Shown piece after piece: positions 52,134 to 62,208 of a DNA stretch of 64,000 nt. The position numbers and the translations under genes were made by a program. How positions within the stretch are numbered: position 1 is the stretch's first letter; every line of letters starts with the position of its first letter. Source of the DNA: JAJCYK01 sp965224285. GTDB lineage: Bacteria > Bacteroidota > Bacteroidia > Cytophagales > Cyclobacteriaceae. Where the stretch lies: contig OZ245043.1 in the NCBI GenBank assembly GCA_965224285.1, positions 4,464,001 to 4,528,000 of the forward strand. The letters are read 5' to 3'. The notes beneath the pieces are model-generated. The model searched no databases. It was not told where the DNA came from and saw nothing but the letters and a program-made list of their open reading frames with translations.

Positions 52134-52517
52134 ATGGCAGATATCAAAGCATTAGGGGATCAACTGGTCGAGTTGAGCGTAAAAGAGGTTCAGGAATTGG
52201 CCGATTATCTCAAAGAAACCCATGGCATTGAGCCCGCAGCGGCAGCAGCACCTGTGATGGTTGCTGGAGGTGGAGGAGCTGATGGCGGAGACGGAGCTGA
52301 AGAAAAAACATCATTCGATGTGGTATTGAAAGCCCCGGGTGGATCTAAGTTAGCAGTGGTTAAACTGGTCAAAGAATTGACCGGATTAGGATTGAAAGAA
52401 GCCAAAGAACTGGTTGACGGAGCACCCAAAGAAGTGAAAGAAGGGGTGAGCAAAGACGAAGCTGAAGCTATGAAAAAACAGCTTGAAGAAGCTGGTGCTG
52501 AAGTAGAATTAAAATAG
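52134..52517 (+). CDS. rplL: 50S ribosomal protein L7/L12
   Basis: 127 aa. N-terminal dimerisation domain (about 1-35), an Ala/Gly-rich hinge (about 36-57) and the C-terminal factor-binding domain (EKTSFDVVLKAPGGSKLAVVK, TGLGLKEAKELVD). It recruits translational GTPases to the ribosome. The gene ends 149 bp before rpoB, with an attenuator-like hairpin between. Confidence 0.98.
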   Translation: MADIKALGDQLVELSVKEVQELADYLKETHGIEPAAAAAPVMVAGGGGADGGDGAEEKTSFDVVLKAPGGSKLAVVKLVKELTGLGLKEAKELVDGAPKEVKEGVSKDEAEAMKKQLEEAGAEVELK

Positions 52518-52556
52518 CGTTGTCGTATCATCTGCTATTGGCAGTATACCATCTTT

Positions 52557-52584
52557 AGGCCTGGCATTGCCGTCAGGTCTTTTC
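52557..52584 (+). terminator. Attenuator-like hairpin between rplL and rpoB
   Basis: AGGCCTG (52557-52563) pairs with CAGGTCT (52574-52580) with one G-U pair and a 10-nt loop, followed by TTTT. A partial terminator at this position is known in other bacteria to set the ratio of ribosomal protein to polymerase synthesis; here that is inferred. Confidence 0.55.
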
Positions 52585-52666
52585 CTGTTTGTACATACTT
52601 GTTGGTAACAGTATGTCAATGGCTCAAATGCCCATAAGTTGAAATTAGAACATAAATAGTAAAGCT

Positions 52667-55600
52667 TTGGCTAGTAAAATTCAAGCAAACGATAGAATCA
52701 ATTTTTCATCCATAAAATCGGTAATTGATTACCCTGATTTTCTGGATGTGCAACTTCAGTCTTTCCAGGATTTTTTTCAGCTGGAAACCCCGGCGGAAAA
52801 ACGAACTCAGGAGGGGCTCTACAAAGTATTTGCGGAAAACTTCCCCATTTCCGACAGCCGCGAGAATTTCGTTTTGGAGTTCATAGACTATATGATCGAT
52901 CCTCCAAAATATTCGGTGGATGAATGTATAGATAGAGGGCTGACCTACTCGGTTCCGCTGAAGGCCAAACTCCGACTGTCCTGTAATGACGAAGATAATG
53001 AAGATTTTGAGACCATAGAACAAGAAGTATTCCTGGGTAATATTCCTTACATGGCCGAAAAAGGATCTTTCGTGATCAACGGAGCCGAAAGGGTAATTGT
53101 CTCCCAGCTTCATCGTTCTCCCGGAGTATTCTTTGCCCAGAGTAAACACACCAATGGAACTAAACTTTATTCAGCCAGAATAATTCCCTTTAAGGGATCC
53201 TGGATAGAGTTTGCTACCGACGTTAATAACGTCATGTATGCCTATATTGACAGGAAGAAAAAATTTCCTGTCACCACCCTGCTGAGGGCCATCGGCTACG
53301 GCACCGATAAAAACATTTTGGACCTGTTTGGCCTTTCCGAAGAGGTAAATGCTAATAAAACAGCTTTGAAAAAAGTGATTGGCCGCAAGCTGGCAGCGAG
53401 GGTATTGCGCACCTGGACGGAAGATTTTGTGGATGAGGATACCGGGGAAGTGGTTTCCATTGATCGAAATGAAGTGGTCCTGGAGAGGGATTCTGTGATC
53501 AATGAAGAGGATATCGAAACCATTCTGGAATCTGGTTCCAAGTCAGTGATCCTACACCGGGAGGATGTAAATGTTACCGATTATACTATCATATATAACA
53601 CCCTGCAAAAGGATAATTCCAACTCTGAAAAGGAAGCCGTAGAACAGATATATCGCCAGTTGAGAAATACCGAGGCACCGGATGAACAGACTGCCCGGGA
53701 TATTATTCAGAGCTTATTTTTCAGTGATAAGCGCTATGACCTGGGTGAAGTGGGAAGATATAGGATCAATAAAAAACTAGGGCTGGAGATCGATTCCGAT
53801 ATCAGGGTGCTAACTACCGAGGATATCATTAATATAGTCAAGTATCTGATCGGGCTTATCAATGCAAAGGCCTTGGTTGATGACATTGACCACTTAAGCA
53901 ACCGTCGGGTTCGTACCGTAGGAGAGCAGTTATATACTCAGTTTGGAGTGGGGCTGGCCCGGATGGCCAGAACCATCAAGGAGCGTATGAATGTGCGTGA
54001 TAACGAAGATTTTAAACCTGTTGATCTGATCAACGCACGGACTTTATCCTCTGTTATCAACAGTTTTTTCGGCACCAATCAGCTCTCGCAGTTCATGGAT
54101 CAGACTAATCCCCTGGCAGAAATAACTCACAAGAGGAGAATGTCTGCTTTGGGACCTGGAGGACTTTCCCGTGAAAGGGCAGGTTTTGAGGTTCGGGATG
54201 TGCACTACACCCACTACGGCAGACTTTGCACCATTGAGACACCTGAGGGTCCGAATATCGGACTGATTTCCTCGCTTTGTGTTCACGCCAAAGTAAATAA
54301 CATGGGATTTATTGAAACTCCCTACCGAAAGGTGGAGAGCGGCAAAGTGAATATGAAGGGGGATGTAGTTTATCTAACTGCCGAAGAGGAAGATTCACAT
54401 AATATCGCTCAGGCTAATGCCCCCATCAACGATAGCGGTAAATATCTAAACGATCGGGTAAAAGCTCGATTCGAAGGTGATTTTCCGGTAGTTGAACCAA
54501 CTCAAGTCAGCTACATGGATATTGCTCCCAATCAAATTGTTTCAGTGGCCGCGTCCCTGATTCCATTCCTGGAGCACGATGATGCTAACCGCGCATTGAT
54601 GGGCTCCAATATGCAGCGACAAGCTGTGCCTTTAATGCGGCCGGAAGCACCTATTGTAGGTACTGGTCTGGAAGGCAGGGTGGCGCTTGACTCCAGGGCT
54701 CTGATCAGGGCGGAAGGTACAGGTGAGGTCCATTATGTGGATTCTGATAAAATCGTTATCCGCTATAAGTTAAATGATGATCAGCAACTGGTAAACTTTG
54801 ACGATGACCTGGTGACGTATGATCTGGTAAAATTCCGGCGTACTAATCAGGATACCTGTATTAACCTGCGCCCTATAGTGGACCAGGGCAGTAAGGTGGA
54901 AAAAGGGCAGCCTCTGTGTGAAGGCTATGCTACCAACCAGGGTGAGTTAGCCCTGGGACGCAACCTGAAAGTGGCTTTTATGCCTTGGCAGGGTTATAAT
55001 TTCGAAGATGCCATCGTAATTTCTGAAAAAGTAGTGCGAGAAGACATTTTTACTTCCATCCATATTGAAGAGTTCGAGCTTGAGGTGAGGGATACCAAAC
55101 GAGGCGAGGAGGAATTAACTTCGGAAATTCCCAACGTGAGTGAGGAAGCAGTAAAGAACCTGGATGAAGACGGAATAATCCGGGTTGGCGCCGATGTGAA
55201 GGAGGGAGATATTTTAATAGGTAAGATCACTCCTAAAGGTGAAACTGATCCAACTCCGGAAGAAAAGTTGCTGAGGGCGATCTTTGGCGACAAAGCCGGA
55301 GATGTGAAAGACGCCAGTCTCAAGGCGTCCCCTTCGTTGAGAGGTGTGGTAATTGATACCAAATTATTCGCCAGACCCAAGAAGGACAAAGACCTAAGAG
55401 CAAAGGCTAAGAAAGAAGTAGAGCTGCTTAAAACCAAGTATGGAAAACAACTGCTGGAATTGAGGGGAGAGATGATTGGGAAAATGGTTGAACTCCTAAA
55501 TAACCAAAAATCAGAAGGTGTTAAGCATAAGTTTGGTGATGTGATCATTGAAAAGGGGGTAAAATTCAATGCAAAGAACATTGAAGCCAATATATTCCCT

Positions 55601-56542
55601 GATAAGAACATCTACCGGGATGAAAGCACTTATAACGTACCGGAAGAGGTCAATCTCATTTCGGATTTAATACTGGATAACTGGGTATCGGATAAGAAGA
55701 CCAATGATCTGCTTTTTGAATTAGTGAAGAACTATAATAAGAAGCGCAACGATATATCCGGAGTATTCAAACGTGAACGTTTTACTTTAGAAGTGGGAGA
55801 TGAACTTCCTGCCGGTATTGTAAAACTGGCCAAAGTATATGTAGCGAAGAAGCGTAAGCTGAAAGTAGGGGACAAAATGGCCGGCCGTCATGGAAACAAA
55901 GGGGTTGTAGCAAAAATAGTGAGGGAGGAAGATATGCCGTTCCTGGAAGATGGCACGCCGGTTGATATTGTGCTTAATCCCCTTGGTGTACCTTCCAGGA
56001 TGAACCTGGGGCAGATCTATGAAACGGTTTTGGGATGGGCAGGCTTGAAGCTTGACCGCAAATATGCCACTCCAATTTTCGATGGTGCCACTATGGAAGA
56101 AGTAGCCAGCGAATTGAAGGAAGCTGATTTGCCTGATTTCGGACGCACCTACCTGTACGACGGCTTAACCGGTGATAAGTTTGACCAACCAGTAACAGTT
56201 GGAGTGATCTATATGCTCAAGCTGGGTCACCTGGTAGATGATAAGATGCATGCCAGATCCATTGGCCCCTACTCGTTGATTACCCAACAACCTCTGGGAG
56301 GTAAGGCTCAATTCGGCGGCCAGCGATTTGGAGAGATGGAAGTATGGGCCCTGGAGGCTTTCGGCGCTTCGCACATCCTGCAGGAGATTCTCACCGTAAA
56401 ATCCGATGATGTTATAGGAAGAGCAAAAGCTTATGAGTGCATCGTAAAAGGAGAGAATATGGCTAAACCCAATATCCCGGAATCCTTTAATGTTTTGATC
56501 CACGAGTTACGTGGATTAGCACTTGAAATTACCCTTGACTAA
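52667..56542 (+). CDS. rpoB: RNA polymerase beta subunit
   Basis: 1291 aa. The start is TTG at 52667: an in-frame stop lies 7 codons upstream without an intervening ATG, and the next in-frame ATG is about 80 codons inside. The rifampicin region is of wild type (QLSQFMDQTNPLAEITHKRR), with D478, H488 and S493 corresponding to E. coli D516, H526 and S531. The C-terminus has the conserved GGKAQFGGQRFGEMEVWALEA block. It forms the catalytic core with beta-prime. rpoC begins 37 bp downstream. Confidence 0.98.
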   Translation: MASKIQANDRINFSSIKSVIDYPDFLDVQLQSFQDFFQLETPAEKRTQEGLYKVFAENFPISDSRENFVLEFIDYMIDPPKYSVDECIDRGLTYSVPLKAKLRLSCNDEDNEDFETIEQEVFLGNIPYMAEKGSFVINGAERVIVSQLHRSPGVFFAQSKHTNGTKLYSARIIPFKGSWIEFATDVNNVMYAYIDRKKKFPVTTLLRAIGYGTDKNILDLFGLSEEVNANKTALKKVIGRKLAARVLRTWTEDFVDEDTGEVVSIDRNEVVLERDSVINEEDIETILESGSKSVILHREDVNVTDYTIIYNTLQKDNSNSEKEAVEQIYRQLRNTEAPDEQTARDIIQSLFFSDKRYDLGEVGRYRINKKLGLEIDSDIRVLTTEDIINIVKYLIGLINAKALVDDIDHLSNRRVRTVGEQLYTQFGVGLARMARTIKERMNVRDNEDFKPVDLINARTLSSVINSFFGTNQLSQFMDQTNPLAEITHKRRMSALGPGGLSRERAGFEVRDVHYTHYGRLCTIETPEGPNIGLISSLCVHAKVNNMGFIETPYRKVESGKVNMKGDVVYLTAEEEDSHNIAQANAPINDSGKYLNDRVKARFEGDFPVVEPTQVSYMDIAPNQIVSVAASLIPFLEHDDANRALMGSNMQRQAVPLMRPEAPIVGTGLEGRVALDSRALIRAEGTGEVHYVDSDKIVIRYKLNDDQQLVNFDDDLVTYDLVKFRRTNQDTCINLRPIVDQGSKVEKGQPLCEGYATNQGELALGRNLKVAFMPWQGYNFEDAIVISEKVVREDIFTSIHIEEFELEVRDTKRGEEELTSEIPNVSEEAVKNLDEDGIIRVGADVKEGDILIGKITPKGETDPTPEEKLLRAIFGDKAGDVKDASLKASPSLRGVVIDTKLFARPKKDKDLRAKAKKEVELLKTKYGKQLLELRGEMIGKMVELLNNQKSEGVKHKFGDVIIEKGVKFNAKNIEANIFPDKNIYRDESTYNVPEEVNLISDLILDNWVSDKKTNDLLFELVKNYNKKRNDISGVFKRERFTLEVGDELPAGIVKLAKVYVAKKRKLKVGDKMAGRHGNKGVVAKIVREEDMPFLEDGTPVDIVLNPLGVPSRMNLGQIYETVLGWAGLKLDRKYATPIFDGATMEEVASELKEADLPDFGRTYLYDGLTGDKFDQPVTVGVIYMLKLGHLVDDKMHARSIGPYSLITQQPLGGKAQFGGQRFGEMEVWALEAFGASHILQEILTVKSDDVIGRAKAYECIVKGENMAKPNIPESFNVLIHELRGLALEITLD

Positions 56543-56579
56543 AGATACCACCTGACATAAAAAATTTGATCATTTAATT

Positions 56580-59500
56580 ATGGCGTTTAGAAGAAGTAAG
56601 AAGTTTAGTAACGATTTTTCCAAGGTCACTATCAGCCTGGCTTCGCCGGAGTCGATCCTGGAAAGCTCCCACGGAGAGGTCACACAGCCGGAAACCATAA
56701 ATTACCGGACTTATAAACCGGAAATGGGTGGATTGTTCTGCGAACGTATTTTCGGCCCGGTGAAGGACTGGGAATGTCATTGTGGTAAGTATAAAAGAAT
56801 TCGCTACAAGGGGATCATTTGTGACCGATGTGGGGTGGAAGTAACCGAGAAAAAGGTGCGACGTGAACGAATGGGGCATATCGAATTAGTGGTGCCAGTG
56901 GCCCATATTTGGTATTTCCGTTCTTTACCAAATAAAATTGGATACCTGCTGGGACTTCCCACCAAAAAACTGGACCAGATTATCTACTATGAAAGATACG
57001 TAGTGGTTCAACCCGGTACCAAAGCCGAGGATGGGATTAATTACCTGGATTTCCTCACCGAGGACGAATACCTGGATATCATAGATAAATTACCCCGTGA
57101 AAACCAGATGTTAGATGATGACGATCCGAACAAATTCATCGCTAAGATGGGTGCGGAATCGCTGGAGATGATTCTGGCAAGGCTCGATCTGGACAATTTA
57201 TCTTACGAGCTGAGGCACCAAGCGGCTACAGATACCTCTCAGCAGCGAAAAGCGGAAGCATTGAAAAGATTGAAAGTGGTGGAGGCCTTCAGAGATGCCC
57301 GAAACCGCATTGAAAACCGTCCGGAGTGGATGATCATCAAGATGGTGCCGGTAATACCTCCGGAATTGCGGCCCTTGGTACCCCTGGATGGCGGAAGATT
57401 TGCCACTTCTGACCTCAACGACCTTTACCGGCGGGTGATCATCCGAAACAATCGTCTCAAAAGATTGATCGACATCAAGGCACCTGAAGTGATCTTGCGT
57501 AATGAAAAGCGGATGCTGCAGGAAGCAGTAGACAGCTTGTTTGATAATTCCCGTAAGGTGAATGCTGTGCGGTCTGACGGCAACCGGGCCTTGAAGTCCT
57601 TAAGTGATATGCTCAAAGGAAAGCAAGGTAGATTCCGACAGAACCTGCTGGGTAAAAGGGTGGACTACTCCGGTCGTTCAGTGATCGTAGTAGGCCCCGA
57701 ATTGCGGCTTCATGAGTGCGGCCTGCCAAAAGATATGGCGGCTGAATTGTTCAAGCCATTCATCATCCGCAAATTAATTGAAAGAGGGATAGTCAAGACT
57801 GTTAAGTCTGCCAAGAAAATTGTGGACCGCAAAGATCCTGTGGTGTGGGATATCCTGGAAAATGTGCTGAAAGGTCATCCGGTATTATTAAACCGGGCTC
57901 CTACTTTGCACAGATTGGGGATTCAGGCCTTCCAGCCAAAACTAATCGAAGGTAAGGCCATACAGCTTCACCCTTTGGTTTGTACTGCTTTTAATGCCGA
58001 CTTCGACGGCGACCAGATGGCGGTACACGTTCCCTTGGGTCATGAGGCAATTCTGGAGGCCAGTTTGTTAATGCTTAGCTCACATAATATTCTTAACCCT
58101 GCCAACGGGGCTCCCATTACCGTACCTTCTCAGGACATGGTATTAGGCCTTTACTACGTTACTAAGGGTAGAAAAAGCACCAAGGAACATCCTGTTCATG
58201 GCGAAGATATGGTATTCTACAGCCCCCATGAAGTGATCATCGCCATCAATGAGGGTATACTTTCCAAACATGCTCATATCAAAGTGAGGGCCAAGATCCG
58301 TCGAAGTAATGGAGAGTTGGAGGAGCAGATTATTGATACCGTGGCCGGAAGGGTAATATTTAATCAGTATGTACCGGATGAAGCCGGATTTGTAAATGAA
58401 CTGCTTACCAAGAAAAAACTGCAACAAATAATCTCGCTGGTATTCCAGGTTTCCGGTATGGCCCGTACTGCCCAATTTTTGGATGATATTAAAGAACTAG
58501 GTTTCCAATCCGCTTACAAAGGCGGTTTATCCATGGGATTGGATGACGTTACCGTACCAGAGCAAAAGGACGACCTGGTTCAACAGGCCAAGGATGAAGT
58601 AGACGCAGTTTGGAATAACTACCTGATGGGGCTCATTACGGATAATGAACGCTATAATCAGGTGATTGATATCTGGACCAGGATTAACTCCCAGCTTACC
58701 TACACCTTAATGAAGCAATTGGAAGAGGATCAGCAAGGGTTTAATTCCATCTACATGATGATGCACTCCGGGGCTCGTGGATCCAGGGAACAGATCAGGC
58801 AGTTGGGAGGTATGCGGGGATTGATGGCTAAGCCTCAAAAGAGTTTGCTGGGGTCGGTAGGTGAAATTATTGAAAATCCCATTCTGTCAAATTTCAAAGA
58901 AGGGCTAGACGTTATAGAATATTTTATATCCACTCACGGCGCCCGCAAGGGACTGGCGGATACCGCTCTAAAAACTGCAGATGCAGGTTATTTGACCAGA
59001 AGGTTGGTAGATGTGGCCCAGGATGTGGTAGTGAACGAACAAGACTGCGGAACTTTGAGAGGATTGGTGGTATCGGCGTTAAAGGATAATGAGGATATTG
59101 TCGAACCCCTGGGAGAACGCATATTGGGAAGAGTATCGGTTCATGATGTTTACGATCCTCATACCGAGGAATTGATACTAAATGCCGGGGATGAGATTAC
59201 CGAAGAGGTGGCTTCCAGGATTGAGGAGACCAGTCTGGAGGAAGTCGAAATAAGGTCGGTACTAACCTGTGAAACGAAAAGAGGAGTCTGTGCCAAATGC
59301 TATGGTCGAAACCTGGCCTCAGGTGCCATGGTTCAAATCGGTGAAGCAGTAGGAGTGATTGCCGCCCAATCTATTGGTGAACCAGGAACTCAATTGACTT
59401 TGCGAACCTTCCACGTAGGGGGTACCGCATCCAATATTGCCATCGATGCCAAGATCGTAGCAAAATTCCCCGGTGTGATCGAGTTCGAGGAATTGCGATC

Positions 59501-60896
59501 GGTGAAGACTGTTAACAACGATGATGAAAAAGTTGAAGTGGTGATGGGTCGCTCCGGTGAAATCAAGATTGTGGAGGAAAAGACCAAGAAAGTATTGGTG
59601 AGCAACCACGTCCCCTACGGTGCGTTTCTCAGCGTAAAGGAAGGTGCAAAGGTGGAAAAAGGAGACCAACTATGTTATTGGGATCCCTACAATGCCGTCA
59701 TTCTTTCTGAAATGAATGGTAAGATCGAGTTTGAGGCTATAGAAGAGGGAGTGACTTTTAGGGAGGTTTCTGATGAACAGACCGGTCACCGGGAAAAGGT
59801 TATCGTGGATAGCAAAGATAAATCCAAGAACCCCGCCTTGATCGTGAAACCCAGCAAGGGAGATGAGAAAAGCTACAACATTCCGGTGGGGGCTCATTTG
59901 GCGGTAGACCATGGCGATAGCATTAAATCAGGTCAGATCCTGGCTAAGATTCCAAGGATCATGGGTAAATCCAGAGATATCACCGGTGGTTTGCCCAGAG
60001 TTACTGAATTGTTCGAAGCACGTAACCCCTCAAACCCTGCTGTGGTAAGCGAAATAGACGGAGTGGTAACTTATGGGGGCATTAAGAGGGGTAACCGGGA
60101 AATCTTCATTGAGTCAAAAGACGGAGTGAAGAAGCGTTATCTGGTTTCCCTCAGCAAGCATATTTTGGTGCAGGATAATGACTTCGTGAAGGCAGGTTAT
60201 GCGCTTTCGGATGGTGCTATTACACCTTCAGATATCTTGTCGATCAAGGGTCCTACCGCAGTACAGGAATACCTGGTGAATGAAATCCAGGAAGTATACC
60301 GACTGCAGGGTGTGAAGATCAACGATAAGCACATTGAGACCATAGTAAAGCAGATGATGCAGAAAGTGGAAATAATAGATGCTGGCGATACCAACTTCCT
60401 GCCTAAACAAGTGGTTGATAAATTTAACTTCAGGGAGGAAAATGATGCCATACTGGACAAAAAAGTAGTACTGGATCCGGGAGAGTCAGAGACCATAAAA
60501 GCTGGTCAGATAATCACCAGCCGTAAACTGCGTGACGAGAATAGCAGTCTCAGGAGAAAGGATATGAAGACGATAGAGGTACGTGATGCTCAGGCGGCCG
60601 TATCCAAGCCTAACCTGCAGGGTATCACCCAGGCTTCATTGGGAACTGAAAGCTTCATTTCCGCAGCTTCTTTCCAGGAGACTACCAAGGTATTGAGTGA
60701 AGCCAGTATCCGAGGAAAATCAGATATGTTGCGCGGATTGAAAGAAAATGTGATCGTAGGTCATCTGATCCCCGCAGGTACAGGACGCCGGGAATATCAA
60801 AATCTCATCGTGGGATCACAGGAGGAATACGATGCACTGATGTCATCCAAGCGCGAGTTTGAAGAAAGAACAGAAGTCGAAACCGAAACCAACTAA
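56580..60896 (+). CDS. rpoC: RNA polymerase beta-prime subunit
   Basis: 1438 aa. N-terminal zinc motif (CHCGKYKRIRYKGIICDRCG, about 62-80), catalytic NADFDGD with Asp474, Asp476 and Asp478 holding the active-site magnesium, bridge and trigger helices (GLSMGLDD; QSIGEPGTQLTLRTFH), and the second zinc site (CETKRGVCAKCYGR, about 897-912). The protein is intact to its acidic tail. The DUF3467 gene follows after 13 bp. Confidence 0.98.
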   Translation: MAFRRSKKFSNDFSKVTISLASPESILESSHGEVTQPETINYRTYKPEMGGLFCERIFGPVKDWECHCGKYKRIRYKGIICDRCGVEVTEKKVRRERMGHIELVVPVAHIWYFRSLPNKIGYLLGLPTKKLDQIIYYERYVVVQPGTKAEDGINYLDFLTEDEYLDIIDKLPRENQMLDDDDPNKFIAKMGAESLEMILARLDLDNLSYELRHQAATDTSQQRKAEALKRLKVVEAFRDARNRIENRPEWMIIKMVPVIPPELRPLVPLDGGRFATSDLNDLYRRVIIRNNRLKRLIDIKAPEVILRNEKRMLQEAVDSLFDNSRKVNAVRSDGNRALKSLSDMLKGKQGRFRQNLLGKRVDYSGRSVIVVGPELRLHECGLPKDMAAELFKPFIIRKLIERGIVKTVKSAKKIVDRKDPVVWDILENVLKGHPVLLNRAPTLHRLGIQAFQPKLIEGKAIQLHPLVCTAFNADFDGDQMAVHVPLGHEAILEASLLMLSSHNILNPANGAPITVPSQDMVLGLYYVTKGRKSTKEHPVHGEDMVFYSPHEVIIAINEGILSKHAHIKVRAKIRRSNGELEEQIIDTVAGRVIFNQYVPDEAGFVNELLTKKKLQQIISLVFQVSGMARTAQFLDDIKELGFQSAYKGGLSMGLDDVTVPEQKDDLVQQAKDEVDAVWNNYLMGLITDNERYNQVIDIWTRINSQLTYTLMKQLEEDQQGFNSIYMMMHSGARGSREQIRQLGGMRGLMAKPQKSLLGSVGEIIENPILSNFKEGLDVIEYFISTHGARKGLADTALKTADAGYLTRRLVDVAQDVVVNEQDCGTLRGLVVSALKDNEDIVEPLGERILGRVSVHDVYDPHTEELILNAGDEITEEVASRIEETSLEEVEIRSVLTCETKRGVCAKCYGRNLASGAMVQIGEAVGVIAAQSIGEPGTQLTLRTFHVGGTASNIAIDAKIVAKFPGVIEFEELRSVKTVNNDDEKVEVVMGRSGEIKIVEEKTKKVLVSNHVPYGAFLSVKEGAKVEKGDQLCYWDPYNAVILSEMNGKIEFEAIEEGVTFREVSDEQTGHREKVIVDSKDKSKNPALIVKPSKGDEKSYNIPVGAHLAVDHGDSIKSGQILAKIPRIMGKSRDITGGLPRVTELFEARNPSNPAVVSEIDGVVTYGGIKRGNREIFIESKDGVKKRYLVSLSKHILVQDNDFVKAGYALSDGAITPSDILSIKGPTAVQEYLVNEIQEVYRLQGVKINDKHIETIVKQMMQKVEIIDAGDTNFLPKQVVDKFNFREENDAILDKKVVLDPGESETIKAGQIITSRKLRDENSSLRRKDMKTIEVRDAQAAVSKPNLQGITQASLGTESFISAASFQETTKVLSEASIRGKSDMLRGLKENVIVGHLIPAGTGRREYQNLIVGSQEEYDALMSSKREFEERTEVETETN

Positions 60897-60909
60897 TTGA
60901 ATCGAGGTC

Positions 60910-61230
60910 ATGGCTGAAGAAAGCGGTGCTAATAAGAATCAGATAAATATAGAATTATCGGAAGAAGTAGCGGAAGGTATATACGCCAATTTGGCCATGA
61001 TTGCCCATTCCAACAGTGAATTCGTAATTGATTTCATTCGTTTAATGCCGGGAGTGCCCAAGGCGAAGGTAAAATCCCGCATTGTGATCACTCCGGAACA
61101 CGCCAGGAGGCTGTTGAAGGCCCTGGCCGACAACATTCAAAAATATGAGGATACCTTTGGAGCCATCAAACAAACTGAGGAGGCTCCAAAGTTTCCCATC
61201 AATTTTGGCGGTACTGTGGGAGAGGCTTGA
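60910..61230 (+). CDS. DUF3467 family protein
   Basis: 106 aa. Acidic small protein matching the DUF3467 pattern: INIELSEEVAEGIYANLAMIAHSNSEFVIDF, then MPGVPKAKVKSRIVITPEHARRLLKALADNI. It has no signal peptide or membrane span. Its location directly behind rpoC is conserved in Bacteroidota, which suggests a link to transcription or translation, but no function is known to me. It is probably cotranscribed with rpoBC; rpsL downstream has its own promoter. Confidence 0.9.
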   Translation: MAEESGANKNQINIELSEEVAEGIYANLAMIAHSNSEFVIDFIRLMPGVPKAKVKSRIVITPEHARRLLKALADNIQKYEDTFGAIKQTEEAPKFPINFGGTVGEA

Positions 61231-61281
61231 ACCAACCGTAGGAACTTCCATTATTCTTCCTGCCTTATTTAGCTTCATTAG

Positions 61282-61312
61282 TTTGGATAGTTATGCTATT
61301 TGACTAATTTTG
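61282..61312 (+). promoter_or_regulatory. Bacteroidota-type promoter of rpsL-rpsG-fusA
   Basis: TTTG (61282-61285), 19-bp spacer, TAATTTTG (61305-61312), an exact consensus 36 bp upstream of the rpsL ATG. Confidence 0.82.
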
Positions 61313-61347
61313 CATTCCGAAATTTCTAGGAAAAGAAAAAATTTTAG

Positions 61348-61722
61348 ATGCCTACTATACAACAATTGGTTAGAAAGGGGAGAAAGAAGCTGACTTCCAA
61401 GTCAAAATCCCCTGCATTGGATTCCTGCCCTCAACGAAGGGGGGTATGTACCAGGGTTTACACCACTACCCCTAAAAAGCCTAACTCAGCCATGCGCAAG
61501 GTAGCCAGGGTTAGATTGACTAATGGTAAAGAAGTAAATGCCTACATACCCGGAGAAGGACATAATCTCCAGGAACACTCTATAGTGTTGATTCGGGGAG
61601 GTAGGGTGAAAGACCTTCCGGGAGTCCGCTATCATATAATACGAGGTGCTCTGGATACCGCCGGAGTAAGTGGTCGATTGCAGCGTAGGTCTAAATATGG
61701 GGCGAAAAAGCCTAAAAAGTAA
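61348..61722 (+). CDS. rpsL: 30S ribosomal protein S12
   Basis: 124 aa. Lys43 (TPKKPNSAMRK) and Lys88 (GGRVKDLPGVRYH) are present, the wild-type streptomycin-sensitive residues. S12 sits at the decoding centre. First gene of the str operon; rpsG starts 4 bp after the stop. Confidence 0.98.
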   Translation: MPTIQQLVRKGRKKLTSKSKSPALDSCPQRRGVCTRVYTTTPKKPNSAMRKVARVRLTNGKEVNAYIPGEGHNLQEHSIVLIRGGRVKDLPGVRYHIIRGALDTAGVSGRLQRRSKYGAKKPKK

Positions 61723-61726
61723 TCCG

Positions 61727-62194
61727 ATGAGAAAAGCGAAACCTAAAAAAAGATACGTTCTGCCAGATCCCAAGTTTAAGGATGAGCTGGTAACTAAGTT
61801 TGTTAACTACTTGATGGTGGATGGCAAGAAGTCTGTGGCTTATGGAATATTCTATGACGCTATTGACATAGTGGAGGACAAAACTAAAGAAAACGGGCTG
61901 GAAGTATGGAAGAAAGCTCTAAACAATGTGATGCCGTCTGTGGAAGTCAAGAGTAGAAGAGTAGGGGGAGCCACCTTCCAGGTGCCACTGGAAGTGAGAC
62001 CAAATCGCAAAATATCTCTTGGAATAAAATGGTTAATACGTTATTCCAGAGGACGTGGTGAGAAGACTATGAAAGAGCGTTTGGCATACGAGATCATCGC
62101 AGCCAGTAAAGGGGAGGGCTCCGCGATAAAGAAAAAAGATGATACCCATCGAATGGCTGAGGCCAATCGCGCTTTTTCACATTTTAGATTTTAA
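61727..62194 (+). CDS. rpsG: 30S ribosomal protein S7
   Basis: 155 aa from ATG 61727. The reading frame is open farther upstream, but that part overlaps rpsL and lacks similarity. S7 pattern: MRKAKPKKRYVLPDPKF, LVTKFVNYLMVDGKKSVA, and VGGATFQVPLEVRPNRK (about 80-96). It nucleates assembly of the 30S head and contacts the E site. fusA begins 14 bp after the stop. Confidence 0.97.
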   Translation: MRKAKPKKRYVLPDPKFKDELVTKFVNYLMVDGKKSVAYGIFYDAIDIVEDKTKENGLEVWKKALNNVMPSVEVKSRRVGGATFQVPLEVRPNRKISLGIKWLIRYSRGRGEKTMKERLAYEIIAASKGEGSAIKKKDDTHRMAEANRAFSHFRF

Positions 62195-62208
62195 TTTTTT
62201 AAGCAGGG

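Noticed and set aside
54994..55611. 205-codon minus-strand reading frame opposite rpoB
   Set aside because: Ser/Leu/Phe-rich antisense shadow of a highly conserved gene.
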